From contig NZ_JAACJS010000015.1 of assembly GCF_009939005.1 (NCBI RefSeq), forward strand, positions 1,490,325-1,554,324: a stretch of DNA of 64,000 nt, read 5' to 3'. The notes under the pieces are model-generated. The model made no database searches, was not told where the DNA came from, and was given only the letters and a program-made list of their open reading frames with translations. Source of the stretch: Sediminibacterium roseum (lineage in GTDB: Bacteria; Bacteroidota; Bacteroidia; Chitinophagales; Chitinophagaceae). The translations under genes were made by a program, and so were the position numbers. Of this stretch, positions 25,098-34,017 are shown in pieces (within the stretch, counting starts at the first letter, position 1; each line of letters begins with the position of its first letter).

Positions 25098-27248
25098 ATG
25101 AAAAAGATCCTGTCCCTGTTTGCTGCCTTCTCCCTCCATGCCGCCATGGCGCAGCATGGGAATGAATTGATCAAGGTTACCGATATGCTCAGGATCAAAC
25201 AGCTTAACAGCGTTACCCTCAGCCCGGATGGAAGCAAGGTCGCATTCGTACTCAACAGCATCGAGCCCGATGGCGATACCAAATGGGAATACAAGTACGT
25301 GAACCAGGTTTATGTGGCGCCGGTAGATGGTTCCGCACCGCCACGCGCCCTTACCGCCAAAGAGAACGCTTCCCAACCGGCCTGGAGCCCCGATGGCAGA
25401 AAACTTGCTTTTGTAAGAACAGTAGATTCAAAACCCCAGGTGTTTGTTCTCTCTTTCGACGGTGGCGAACCAACACAGCTTACCCGGTTCAGATTCGGCG
25501 CATCTTCTCCCAAATGGAGCCCGGATGGCAAACAGATCCTTTTCTCTTCGTCGCTCACGCTGAAGGACCTGCTGAAAGAAGACCTCAACCCCGGAAAAGA
25601 ATTGCCGGCCTGGCCCTATGAGAAACCGGGGTTCGACAAAAATGCAAACCTGCGCGCCAACAATGCAAAACCGGATCCTGATGGAAATATGGACGAGATC
25701 CGCGCCTACCTCGAAAACAATGCCACTGATAAAAAAGCAAAAGTGATCGACAAGCTCAACTTCCAGGAAGAGGCCACTACGAGCGGTGACATGTCTTTCA
25801 GTCATTTTTTTATTGTGAACAGCGACGGGACCTCGCAACCGGTTGCCATCACACGCGGATTCAACAGGTTCAACAGTGCGGAGTTTACACCCGATGGGAA
25901 ACACCTGCTCGTAACGGGCGATATAGACTCGACGGAACATCCCGACCGCTCGCTCGAGAGCGAGATCTTTATCATAGATCTGCTCACAAAAACGCCAAAA
26001 ATGATCCTCGGTGAGAAAGGCAAAAGCTACAACAGCGCCAAACTCTCGCCTTCGGGAAAATGGATCGCGTTTCAATATGGGTCCACTGCGTTTGTTGATG
26101 TTCCTATGCTTGGCGTGATACCCGTAAACGGCTCGGCAAAAGACATCGTAAACATTCCATTTGACAGGAACAAAGGAAACCTCAGCTGGAGCGAAGATGA
26201 ACGGTACATTTATTTCACCGCGCAAAGCAACGGGGGCGCTCCTATTTACCGCGCGGATGTTCAAACAAAAAAAGTTGACAGCATTACCACCACAACAGCC
26301 GGCGGCGTGAGCTCGTTTGACCTGCACAAAGACAAGATCGTATATGTAAAAACAATGGCAACAAATCCATTCGAGCTTTATGTCTATTCTCTCACCACAA
26401 AAACAAACACGACACTCAGCAGCTTCAACGATTGGATCAAAACAAAAAAACTAAGCCTGCCGGAGAAAAGAAGTTTTGTAAATGAGAAAGGATTGACGGT
26501 TGAATACTGGATCATGAAACCAACCAATTATGAGCCAGGCAAAAAATACCCCGCCATCCTTAATATCCACGGCGGCCCAACCGCGATGTGGGGACCAGGC
26601 GAATCGTCTATGTGGCACGAGTTTCAATACTATTGCGCAAAAGGATATGTTGTTGTTTACGGCAACCCGAGAGGTTCCGGTGGCTACGGCGCAGAATTCC
26701 TGCGCGCGAATGTGAACGACTGGGGCAAGGGCCCAACTTCCGATGTACTCACTTATCTCGACAAGGCCGTTGGCGAAGGTTTCATAGACACTTCTAAACT
26801 TGCCGTTACGGGTGGCTCTTACGCGGGGTATCTTGTGGCGTGGATCATCAGCCACGACCAGCGTTTCAAAGCCGCCTGCTCCCAACGCGGTGTGTACGAT
26901 CTTGCCACTTTCTTCGGCGAGGGCAATGCATGGCGGCTGGTGCCGAATTATTTTGGCGGTTATCCCTGGGAGCCAGCAACCAGGGCAAACATCCTGAGAG
27001 AATCACCCATCAATTATGTTGAGAACATCCATACCCCATACCTGATCTTCCATGGAGAAAACGACCTGCGTACGGGTGTGATACAGGGCGAAATGTTATA
27101 CAAAAGTTTGAAAGTACTCGGCCGCACGGTTGAATACGTGCGCCACCCCGGCGGCACCCACGAACTTACCCGAAGCGGAAACAACAGGCAACGCATTGAC
27201 CAGATGTTGAGAACGATGGAATTTTTTGAACGTTTCATCAGGCATTGA
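25098..27248 (+). CDS. Secreted S9-family prolyl oligopeptidase/acylaminoacyl peptidase
   Basis: 716 residues with a signal peptide (MKKILSLFAAFSLHAAMAQ). The first ~430 residues show WD40-like propeller repeats (SPDGSKVAFV, WSPDGRKLAFV, WSPDGKQILF). The C-terminal hydrolase domain has NIHGGPTAMWG, the serine elbow GGSYAGY near residue 573, the aspartate in FHGENDLRT and the histidine in HPGGTHEL. It degrades oligopeptides in the periplasm. The propeller gates access to the active site. A start at 24999 would destroy the signal peptide and is rejected. Confidence 0.93.
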   Translation: MKKILSLFAAFSLHAAMAQHGNELIKVTDMLRIKQLNSVTLSPDGSKVAFVLNSIEPDGDTKWEYKYVNQVYVAPVDGSAPPRALTAKENASQPAWSPDGRKLAFVRTVDSKPQVFVLSFDGGEPTQLTRFRFGASSPKWSPDGKQILFSSSLTLKDLLKEDLNPGKELPAWPYEKPGFDKNANLRANNAKPDPDGNMDEIRAYLENNATDKKAKVIDKLNFQEEATTSGDMSFSHFFIVNSDGTSQPVAITRGFNRFNSAEFTPDGKHLLVTGDIDSTEHPDRSLESEIFIIDLLTKTPKMILGEKGKSYNSAKLSPSGKWIAFQYGSTAFVDVPMLGVIPVNGSAKDIVNIPFDRNKGNLSWSEDERYIYFTAQSNGGAPIYRADVQTKKVDSITTTTAGGVSSFDLHKDKIVYVKTMATNPFELYVYSLTTKTNTTLSSFNDWIKTKKLSLPEKRSFVNEKGLTVEYWIMKPTNYEPGKKYPAILNIHGGPTAMWGPGESSMWHEFQYYCAKGYVVVYGNPRGSGGYGAEFLRANVNDWGKGPTSDVLTYLDKAVGEGFIDTSKLAVTGGSYAGYLVAWIISHDQRFKAACSQRGVYDLATFFGEGNAWRLVPNYFGGYPWEPATRANILRESPINYVENIHTPYLIFHGENDLRTGVIQGEMLYKSLKVLGRTVEYVRHPGGTHELTRSGNNRQRIDQMLRTMEFFERFIRH

Positions 27249-27291
27249 ATGCCAGGCCACGAGCCATAAGCAGTAAGCTTTTGGCTCGTGG

Positions 27292-28461
27292 TTATTTCAA
27301 TCCTTTCAACCAGTCCAGCATACCTAAATAAACTTTCGTAGCCACTTCATCGTGGAAGGAGCTGCGCATTACCTTGCGCTCATCGTCTTCATTGCTCATA
27401 AAGGCAACCTCGAGGAGTGTGTTGACAAAATCCGTGGGCTGGTTCAGCACAAAATTGAAGTTTCCAACATTGCCGAATTCATTCAGTTTTGTTTCGAGCA
27501 TGCGGTTCAGTATCGATTGCGTGAGCGGTCGGAAGCCGATGTGTTTGTAGTAGGTGCTCACGCCACTCACCTGCGGATTGCCGCTCGAGTTCAAATGGAA
27601 ACTGATCAGCAGGTCAGGGTTCTCATGCTGCATAAACAGGATGCGGTCCTTGTTGTCGAATGTAGTATCTGCCGTTCGCGTCATCACAACGTTCCTGATG
27701 CCTTTTGATTTCAACAGTTTCTGAAGCGCCTTTGCAAACAACAGCGTGTAATATTTCTCTTCGTACTTTGAACGTATGCCGCCGGTACCTGCATTGGTTC
27801 CGCCATGGCCCGCATCAATTCCTATCTTCATAAAACGCAGGTCGAGTTTCTGGGGTTGGCGCTTAACGCGGATGGTGAGGAATTTCCCGTTGTAACCAAT
27901 GCTGTAACCCCAATGCTGTTTGTGAACCAGTTCAATGGTAACACGAACCACATCATCTTCTACCTGGTTGTAATAAACATTCTTTACTTCTTTCAAAGAT
28001 TTGAGTTGGGTTATCCAGTTGGTATTGCTCTGCACGCCATAGATATCAACCATGATCTTTGAAGGGTTGATCTCCATCCAGCTTTTATAAGGCAACTTTT
28101 CTTCCATGCTGATGGCCACCACATCCGCGGCGGTATCTCCTTTTACGCTGAAGGAATTTGTGAGGTAAAAAGGCTTTTCGGCAGGTATGCTGTCGAACTT
28201 CAGGTATATTTTTTCGATATAGGCCGAATGGAATTTTGAGAGCTGAACATTGTACATGTCTTTCGTAGAATCTACCACACGAAGAATAATGTTCGTATCA
28301 ATATACCCCATCTTGGCGCCGCCGAGCCTGTCGGCGCCGAGCCCATACAACAGCGCAGGCAGCTTGCCGCCGGATCTTGCCAATTTATAACGTGGTGCAT
28401 TGGTTTGCGCATTTGCCTGGAACATCAACAGGAAAAAACAAGCGAGTATGGGGGTTTTCAT
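27292..28461 (-). CDS. N-acetylmuramoyl-L-alanine amidase (Amidase_3)
   Basis: 389 residues with a signal peptide (LACFFLLMFQANAQ). The N-terminal region to about residue 200 is beta-rich and resembles an AMIN-like targeting domain. The catalytic domain begins at IGIDAGHGGTNAG (first zinc histidine), with a glutamate in YEEKYYTLLFA, the second histidine in LLISFHLNSS, and the catalytic glutamate in LLEVAFMSN. It cuts the amide bond between MurNAc and L-alanine during cell separation or wall turnover. A TACCTTCA box ends 4 bases before the ATG, hinting at a leaderless message. Confidence 0.93.
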   Translation of the reverse strand: MKTPILACFFLLMFQANAQTNAPRYKLARSGGKLPALLYGLGADRLGGAKMGYIDTNIILRVVDSTKDMYNVQLSKFHSAYIEKIYLKFDSIPAEKPFYLTNSFSVKGDTAADVVAISMEEKLPYKSWMEINPSKIMVDIYGVQSNTNWITQLKSLKEVKNVYYNQVEDDVVRVTIELVHKQHWGYSIGYNGKFLTIRVKRQPQKLDLRFMKIGIDAGHGGTNAGTGGIRSKYEEKYYTLLFAKALQKLLKSKGIRNVVMTRTADTTFDNKDRILFMQHENPDLLISFHLNSSGNPQVSGVSTYYKHIGFRPLTQSILNRMLETKLNEFGNVGNFNFVLNQPTDFVNTLLEVAFMSNEDDERKVMRSSFHDEVATKVYLGMLDWLKGLK

Positions 28462-28465
28462 CTTC

Positions 28466-28473
28466 TGAAGGTA
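28466..28473 (-). promoter_or_regulatory. -7-like box of the amidase gene
   Basis: On the minus strand TACCTTCA ends 4 bases before the ATG at 28461, the same box and spacing as at the zinc-ribbon gene at 9867. Confidence 0.4.
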
Positions 28474-28491
28474 AAAAGATCCCGCCGTAAT

Positions 28492-28522
28492 AAAAAAATT
28501 GGGGAAGTAAGAATACTTCCCC
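28492..28522 (-). terminator. Intrinsic terminator after the barrel protein/DUF4270 operon
   Basis: GGGGAAGT-AAGAAT-ACTTCCCC at 28501-28522 is a perfect 8-bp stem; on the minus strand it is followed by AATTTTTTT. It lies 66 bases beyond the stop of the barrel protein gene. Confidence 0.8.
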
Positions 28523-28587
28523 GCACCCTTAGTTAATCTAAAATGCCAGTCGCATGCGCGATCTAACCATCTTACAAAACGCCGGTC

Positions 28588-29847
28588 CTAATTGTATTTT
28601 TTCATCTTCCGCGAGTACCAGAAATCGCGGTAACTGATCGTAAAATTGACCTGTGTGTATTTTTCTTTGATGAGATTTGCAGCCGTTGTTCCCCGCTGCC
28701 CCACTTCTACCGAACCCTGCAGACCGAGGCCGCTCCTGTTTAGCTGAACACCGGCCCCGAATGTTGCGCCAAAGTCTTTCAACTGCTGTCCCGCAATCCT
28801 GAGGTAAGAATTGTTATAGAATACTCCTGTCTGTAAAAAATATTTTTCAAACGACTGATCGAGGTAACGCTGTTTTTTTGAATACTCGAACCCCGCGGCG
28901 ATCTTCTGGCTGTTTACCAGCGAGTAACTGATGCCTTTGTAATTCAGGTTGCTCCAGTCCTGGTGGTCGTAATCAATGGCGAATGTATACGCATCCTTAT
29001 ACGTTACCGCCAGCCCGCCCGCATAGGTTAGCGGGATGGTAAAATAATTGGATTTGTAAGACGCATTGCTGATGATGGTAGTCGTGCCCTCCTTCACTTC
29101 CAGGTCGTAGTTCGCGTTAAGCCGTGTTTTGTTGGCGATGGTGGCACCGAGCGATACATCCCATTGCCTGTTCAAGCGGATCCTGTATTGCGCGCCCAGT
29201 TTCAGGTACGGGCTTCCAAGGTAAATGTTCCTCGTGGTAATAAGTGATGTGTCGCTTACCGTTGCCGCCAGTGTTTCTTTTTCTTCCATTTGTCCGAACA
29301 GGTACGACGCCTGCACCCCCACTGAAAAGTTTTTTGTCAATGCAAAACTGTTGGCCACATAAAACTGGTTGGTGCTTCCCGATCCTTCGTAATACGCATC
29401 TGCAGTATAATTGCTTCCCTGCACCGTTTTCTTTCCATAAAAGGAATAGTTGGATGTGCTGAAAGGAAGCAACCCGATGCTCAGCGCCCATTTCGGTTTC
29501 GGCTTGATGGCCAGTACAATTTTTTTGAACTGCAGGTCAGAAGAATTGGCCTGCGTAGGATCGGTGATCGGCGCGCCCGAGTAAGCAACACCTTTAAAAC
29601 GAGATGAGACCTCCACATAAAAATAATGCTCATCTATTTTTGCATACGATGCGGGATTGCCCTGGTACAGGAACCGGTTTGAAGAAAGCGCAATACCGGC
29701 ATGACCCATTCCCGATGTCCTGTCAAACATACTTTTCTCAAGATCGCCAATACCGATGATGGAATAAGGAGAGGTATTGTTTTGTGCATGCGCCACTGCA
29801 ACGGCAAATACAAGTAAGTAAGTAACAACAACTGATCGCTTCATCAT
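28588..29847 (-). CDS. Predicted outer-membrane beta-barrel protein (FadL/PorV-like)
   Basis: 419 residues from the double ATG at 29847/29844; the signal peptide is KRSVVVTYLLVFAVAVAHAQ. The opening SPYSIIGIGDLEKSMFDRTS, with GHAGIALSSN and NPASYAKID, resembles FadL/PorV-type barrels of Bacteroidota. The remainder alternates hydrophobic and polar residues with many aromatics, as in beta-barrels. It ends with KMKKYN. It starts 7 bases after the DUF4270 lipoprotein gene and is almost surely co-transcribed with it, so both probably work at the cell surface. Substrate unknown. Confidence 0.78.
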   Translation of the reverse strand: MMKRSVVVTYLLVFAVAVAHAQNNTSPYSIIGIGDLEKSMFDRTSGMGHAGIALSSNRFLYQGNPASYAKIDEHYFYVEVSSRFKGVAYSGAPITDPTQANSSDLQFKKIVLAIKPKPKWALSIGLLPFSTSNYSFYGKKTVQGSNYTADAYYEGSGSTNQFYVANSFALTKNFSVGVQASYLFGQMEEKETLAATVSDTSLITTRNIYLGSPYLKLGAQYRIRLNRQWDVSLGATIANKTRLNANYDLEVKEGTTTIISNASYKSNYFTIPLTYAGGLAVTYKDAYTFAIDYDHQDWSNLNYKGISYSLVNSQKIAAGFEYSKKQRYLDQSFEKYFLQTGVFYNNSYLRIAGQQLKDFGATFGAGVQLNRSGLGLQGSVEVGQRGTTAANLIKEKYTQVNFTISYRDFWYSRKMKKYN

Positions 29848-29854
29848 AAAATAT

Positions 29855-31180
29855 TTATTGCACGGCTGCATACACAATGTCCAATTCTGTTTTTCCCAGC
29901 GCATTGTTGCGGTCGCCAATGACCACGCGTCCGAATTGCGAGGTATAAACGCCCGATGGCGGCAACAGCAAAAGACCATTTCCGTTGATCGTTCCATCTG
30001 CAACAACGGTGCGCAGGTAATTGGTGATGTCGTAAGAATAGCTTGTATTTTCCCCGTACAATTGATCAACCTGCAGGTTGCCGGTGAGCGTTTCGATGGA
30101 GCCGCCGCTCGTGTAGATATAAATGTCTGCACCAAGCTGGTTAAGGGTGGTGGTGGTACAAAGCCGCAACTGCGGCGGCAACGTATACGATCCCGAACCA
30201 TACGATCCACGCAGTGGCCTTACCGTAAGCGTTGCCTTCAGTATTTTCGCATACGAAGGCATCTTCAGTATATCACGCACCGAGGGAAAACGGATCTTCG
30301 TCATGGCGCCGGCGGGGTACAATGTGTAAGCCGCATTGTTGATATTGCCGCTCTTTATCTCCTTTGCCGAAGCTAGGTTCTTTAACACGGCGGCAGAACG
30401 GTCCACCTCAACATGGTTGAATTGATGCGCGTTGTTGTTCAGTGTAAAATTGATCACACGGTCCTCTGTGTACAAACCTGGCTTCTTATAATACAATCGC
30501 ATCACCACGCTGTCTTTGCAGTTAAAGATCATTGAACTGTTTGCCGAAGCGCTCACACGTATGCCGAAAAAATATTGAAGAAAGGCGTCCAGTGTTTGTA
30601 TGTCGCCATCGTTGTTGTTCTGGTATTTTTTGAGCAGCGCCTTTCCGAAGGCATCATCGAGCCTTATGCGGACCGGTTCGTTTGCTGTGGGACGAACAAT
30701 TGCATCTTTCGAGCCAAGCAACGAAGGCATTACGGCAAACGAATTGGTGTTAAAAAGAATAGAGGAACTATTGTCTGATGGAACGATTGCCTGCGCCAGC
30801 CTGTTCACCTCTATGTGCACAGGTTTTGTAGAATCGCCGATATAGCTGCCTGTAGGCTGAACGATCAACGCGATGGAATCGAAGGTGGTTCCTGCAAAAG
30901 AATCGACATAAGTGGGTGGCGCAAATTCAAAATACGAACTGGTGCTGATCTTCCCGAATACAGGATCATTGTAACCGCCGATCATGGCAACGCCCGAGGC
31001 CGATGTACCAAATGAATCGATATATACCGTAGACAATTCTGCATTGAAAGAGTCTACTTTTATTACCTGCGTATAACCATTGTCAAGAAACTGATCGCCA
31101 AACTGAATATCAACTTTCTTACATGCAAACCATGTAACGCAAACAAACAGCAGGAACAGGTACAATTTATTTTTCACCAT
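29855..31180 (-). CDS. DUF4270-family surface lipoprotein
   Basis: 441 residues from the ATG at 31180. A lipoprotein signal ends at the lipobox cysteine in TWFACKK (about residue 20). Typical DUF4270 features follow: GYTQVIKVDSFNAELSTVYIDS, GGYNDPVFGKISTSSYFEF and a long beta-rich body with LLLLPPSG near the end. DUF4270 proteins are common outer-membrane lipoproteins of Bacteroidota with no established function. The gene leads an operon with the barrel protein at 28588. Confidence 0.85.
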   Translation of the reverse strand: MVKNKLYLFLLFVCVTWFACKKVDIQFGDQFLDNGYTQVIKVDSFNAELSTVYIDSFGTSASGVAMIGGYNDPVFGKISTSSYFEFAPPTYVDSFAGTTFDSIALIVQPTGSYIGDSTKPVHIEVNRLAQAIVPSDNSSSILFNTNSFAVMPSLLGSKDAIVRPTANEPVRIRLDDAFGKALLKKYQNNNDGDIQTLDAFLQYFFGIRVSASANSSMIFNCKDSVVMRLYYKKPGLYTEDRVINFTLNNNAHQFNHVEVDRSAAVLKNLASAKEIKSGNINNAAYTLYPAGAMTKIRFPSVRDILKMPSYAKILKATLTVRPLRGSYGSGSYTLPPQLRLCTTTTLNQLGADIYIYTSGGSIETLTGNLQVDQLYGENTSYSYDITNYLRTVVADGTINGNGLLLLPPSGVYTSQFGRVVIGDRNNALGKTELDIVYAAVQ

Positions 31181-31515
31181 CAGCAAATATTATTGGGCCG
31201 TACAGTTTTTTATACTTGAACGGTACAATAATAGAATCGTGTGCTGTTACAAAATTGTTAGTATGGATGAATTATCGGATTGCGACGATCAGGGTTGGGT
31301 TTTTGTCTGCGGAGAGAAAGCACAGGGTCCGCGCTTTTTTATTTCCCCCAAAAAAAGATGCGTGCATGCTGAAAAACGCGTGGCTGTTGGCCTGCAGCAC
31401 ACAGCTTATTTCTCGCAGACAAAAAACTTCTCTTCGTCTGTAAAAAATCCACGCAAATCCATTTTAACGATTTGCGTCAGGGGCGGGAAGATAATTTCAG
31501 TCAAAATTTTATTAC
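31181..31515. other. Gap between the divergent DUF4270 and Kelch genes; one inverted repeat
   Basis: No credible gene was seen. The one notable element is ACGCAAATC (31451-31459) and GATTTGCGT (31469-31477), perfect 9-base complements around a 9-base centre, 38 bases before the Kelch gene start, possibly an operator. Short open frames here overlap the Kelch gene in another frame and show no family feature. Confidence 0.4.
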
Positions 31516-32547
31516 ATGAAGCGATTAAAGTACTATTTTCTTTTGCCGGCGAGTATCGTGCTGGTTCTTATTTCATGTTCCAAAAGCAGCGACTCGTCTT
31601 CTGATGAAGATACAAGCGGCAACTGGCTCAAACGTTCCGAGTTCGAGGGCAATGCACGAACCGAGGCCGCGTCGTTCACCATTGGCGATACCGCATATAT
31701 AGGAACAGGGTTTGATGGTTCCAATCGCTACACAGATTTCTGGGCCTATGATCCCGTAAAGAATTTCTGGACGCAACGCGCACAGTTCCCCGGCGTGGCA
31801 AGAAACTCTGCAGTGGGTTTTACCGTGGGCAGCAAGGGGTACATCGCTACCGGTTACGACGGACTCAACCGTTTGAACGACACATGGGAATACGATCCTT
31901 CTACCAACAAATGGACACAAAAGGCAAACTTCGGCGGAACAGCGAGGTACGATGCGGTAGCATTCGGCATCAACGGCAAAGGATACATTTCTACGGGCTT
32001 TGATGGCGGTTATACAAAAGACATGTGGGAATTTACACCAACAGGCGGCACGAACAATGGCGGCTCATGGACACAGCTGGTAAGCCTTGGCGGAACAAAA
32101 CGCTCCGGCGCCATCGCGCTTGTTTACAACAACAAAGCCTATGTGTTCACAGGCATCAACAATGGCACAAGCGTAACCGATGCATGGGTCTACGACCCTT
32201 CAACCGCAGCATGGACGCAGCTCCGTGATATTTCCAATGTGAGTTCCGATACCTACGACGATGATTACTCAGACATCATACGCAACAACGGCGCAGGTTT
32301 TGTGATCGGCACCAAGGCATACATTACCACGGGAGAGAGCGGTGCATACAATAAGAAAACATGGGTGTACGACTTTGCAACCGATCTCTGGTCGCGCAAA
32401 ACAACCTACGAGCGCTCCGAAAGAACCGGCGCCGTTGCTTTTGCCGTTAAAGGCAGGGGATTTATTGCCTGCGGCAGGAACAGCACTTACTATTTTGATG
32501 ACATTGATGAATTTCAGCCAGACGTAACCTACAATGCATATGATTAA
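31516..32547 (+). CDS. Kelch-repeat lipoprotein
   Basis: 343 residues. The lipobox is LISCSKSS with cysteine near residue 22, followed by a serine/aspartate-rich linker. About six Kelch blades follow, each with the pattern of GYIATGYDGLNRLNDTWEYDP, W-T-Q and a small-residue strand. A Kelch propeller on the outer membrane usually binds proteins or glycans; no enzymatic residue of galactose oxidase is evident. Its last 14 bases overlap the DUF4907 gene, which suggests translational coupling. Confidence 0.88.
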   Translation: MKRLKYYFLLPASIVLVLISCSKSSDSSSDEDTSGNWLKRSEFEGNARTEAASFTIGDTAYIGTGFDGSNRYTDFWAYDPVKNFWTQRAQFPGVARNSAVGFTVGSKGYIATGYDGLNRLNDTWEYDPSTNKWTQKANFGGTARYDAVAFGINGKGYISTGFDGGYTKDMWEFTPTGGTNNGGSWTQLVSLGGTKRSGAIALVYNNKAYVFTGINNGTSVTDAWVYDPSTAAWTQLRDISNVSSDTYDDDYSDIIRNNGAGFVIGTKAYITTGESGAYNKKTWVYDFATDLWSRKTTYERSERTGAVAFAVKGRGFIACGRNSTYYFDDIDEFQPDVTYNAYD

Positions 32548-32866
32548 GAAATACTGGATCTATGCGTTTTTTATTTTTGCGGTGGTACTGTTCGCATACA
32601 AGCGCCTGGTAAAGCAGGAGCAGGCGGTAGCGGGCATTGTTACGGTAAAAACCTTTCATACCGGAATGGGTTGGGGTTATGATGTTCTTAAAGATGATGC
32701 GATCTACATTCACCAGGAATACATGCCCGCTATCGAAGGAAGAAAAGGTTTTGCAACAGAAGCCGATGCAAAAAAGATCGGGAACCTGGTTGTAGAGAGA
32801 ATGAAAGCGAGGGCCTTCCCGGTTATTACTGTTGAGGACCTGGATAGAGCCCCAGTACTTCGTTAA
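32534..32866 (+). CDS. DUF4907-family membrane-anchored protein
   Basis: 110 residues. An N-terminal anchor (YWIYAFFIFAVVLFAY) is followed by a small domain with TGMGWGYDVLKDDAIYIHQEYMPA and GFATEADAKKIGNLVVERM, which I recognise as the DUF4907 pattern. The function is unknown. DUF4907 genes are often found next to Kelch-repeat genes in Bacteroidota, as here, where the two overlap by 14 bases. The start could also be the ATG at 32540. Confidence 0.8.
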   Translation: MHMIKKYWIYAFFIFAVVLFAYKRLVKQEQAVAGIVTVKTFHTGMGWGYDVLKDDAIYIHQEYMPAIEGRKGFATEADAKKIGNLVVERMKARAFPVITVEDLDRAPVLR

Positions 32867-32874
32867 TAGAAAGA

Positions 32875-32918
32875 AATGGCAACTTTTGGAAAGTTTAAAC
32901 TTTCCAAAAGTTGCTATT
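32875..32918. repeat. Long palindrome spanning the ends of two convergent genes
   Basis: GCAACTTTTGGAAAGTTT (32879-32896) is followed at once by its exact complement (32897-32914), a 36-bp perfect palindrome. Three more base pairs are found outside one G-T position (32875-32877 with 32916-32918). It includes the first base of the LytTR gene stop codon. It probably terminates both genes, although no T-run is present. Confidence 0.65.
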
Positions 32919-33606
32919 GGTTAGCGGCATTGATGATCTCATCCAGCATCTGCCTGTATGCATTGCCGATCGGTATCACATGCGTGCCGATCACGATCTC
33001 GCTCCGGCTGATCGAATCTACCTGGCTCAGCGATATGATATAGGATCGGTGCACCCGGATGAAATTGTGATCAGGCAATTTTGTTTCAAAATCCTTCAGG
33101 TTCTGCAGGGTCGTCAGCGGCGATAATTTCCCTTTTAAAAACACCTGCGTATAATCGCGCAGCCCGGAGAGGTACAGGATATCCGAAAGGTTGATCCGGA
33201 TCAGTTTGTATTCCGATTTGATGAATACATAACCCCTTTTTTCTTCCGTCCGCGTTGACAATTGTATCATATATAGCTCGATGTTTTGGAGTAACGATAA
33301 TACCCGCTCATAACTGAACGGCAGGTGGAGCCACGCAAAAATATTGCGACCGGTTTCGGGAGAAACCATGTCTTTCTCTTCGCCCAGGCAAACCAATACG
33401 GGTATTTCTTTTCTTTCGATGGCTGGTAATAATAAAACAGGAAGGCTGGCAAAAAGCACGTCGCATTTGATCTCATCAAGCGTAGGTTGCGCTTCTTCGG
33501 CGGTGGCAAACATACCTGCGATGAATATGCCGGGGCCGGTTTTGAGGTATTCGTGTAATAACGGTCTGTAACGATCATCATCGCTGATGATAATAATTTT
33601 TCTCAT
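32914..33606 (-). CDS. LytTR-family DNA-binding protein with degenerate receiver domain
   Basis: 230 residues from the ATG at 33606 (an in-frame TTG lies two codons upstream). The N-terminal ~120 residues resemble a receiver: the acidic SDDD is at 8-11, but the phosphoacceptor position after CDVLFA is serine 54 instead of aspartate. The C-terminal LytTR domain is well preserved (IRINLSDILYLSGLRDYTQVF, LPDHNFIRVHRSYIISLSQVD). The output should therefore not depend on Asp phosphorylation. No LytS-type kinase gene is adjacent. Confidence 0.87.
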   Translation of the reverse strand: MRKIIIISDDDRYRPLLHEYLKTGPGIFIAGMFATAEEAQPTLDEIKCDVLFASLPVLLLPAIERKEIPVLVCLGEEKDMVSPETGRNIFAWLHLPFSYERVLSLLQNIELYMIQLSTRTEEKRGYVFIKSEYKLIRINLSDILYLSGLRDYTQVFLKGKLSPLTTLQNLKDFETKLPDHNFIRVHRSYIISLSQVDSISRSEIVIGTHVIPIGNAYRQMLDEIINAANQ

Positions 33607-33663
33607 GAACAACAGTTATAAAAATCCTGCGATACGCGTTTGGTTTTTGCTTCGTTCATTTTA

Positions 33664-33720
33664 TTGCCACAGATTTCAGGGAAAACACAGAACCGTGTCG
33701 TTCTGTGCAATCTGTGGCAA
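33664..33720. repeat. Dispersed inverted repeat (first copy in the window)
   Basis: TTGCCACAGATT (33664-33675) and AATCTGTGGCAA (33709-33720) are perfect 12-base complements. Inside them, CACAGAAC and GTTCTGTG form a further 8-bp stem around CGTGTC. The outer arm core TGCCACAGATTTCA recurs at 49903-49916. It lies in a gene-free stretch (33607-34017). Confidence 0.65.
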
Positions 33721-33901
33721 CAATGACACGGGCAGTTTATTTAATGACTGCAAAATGCAGGAGATGCTGTTTAACTTATTGTTAAAAGGCATGAATGAGG
33801 GTTTTGTATCGATCAATTATGTTGTTGTTAACAGAATGAAAAAGCAAGCGGATTTTTCTGCTAAGATGGAAGAAACCCAAAAAGGGTTGGGTACAGGAAA
33901 T

Positions 33902-33933
33902 AAAAAAACCTCATCACTTTTTCGGCGATGAGG
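33902..33933 (-). terminator. Intrinsic terminator of the acyl-CoA dehydrogenase gene
   Basis: CCTCATC (33909-33915) pairs with GATGAGG (33927-33933); on the minus strand a T-run follows the stem. It lies 85 bases past the stop codon at 34018. Confidence 0.7.
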
Positions 33934-34017
33934 CTTTGTTTTGAGCAAGCAATCGTAAAACAGTTCCCGAATATGAAGAACTTTTCCGAAAGCTCCTAAT
34001 TTTTTATGCTTTTTTAA

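Noticed and set aside
31239..31604. Plus-strand 121-residue open frame upstream of the Kelch gene
   Set aside because: Its end overlaps the Kelch lipoprotein signal peptide in another frame, and the composition looks random.
33587..33931. Plus-strand 114-residue open frame
   Set aside because: It runs through the dispersed inverted repeat and the acyl-CoA dehydrogenase terminator, with no family feature.
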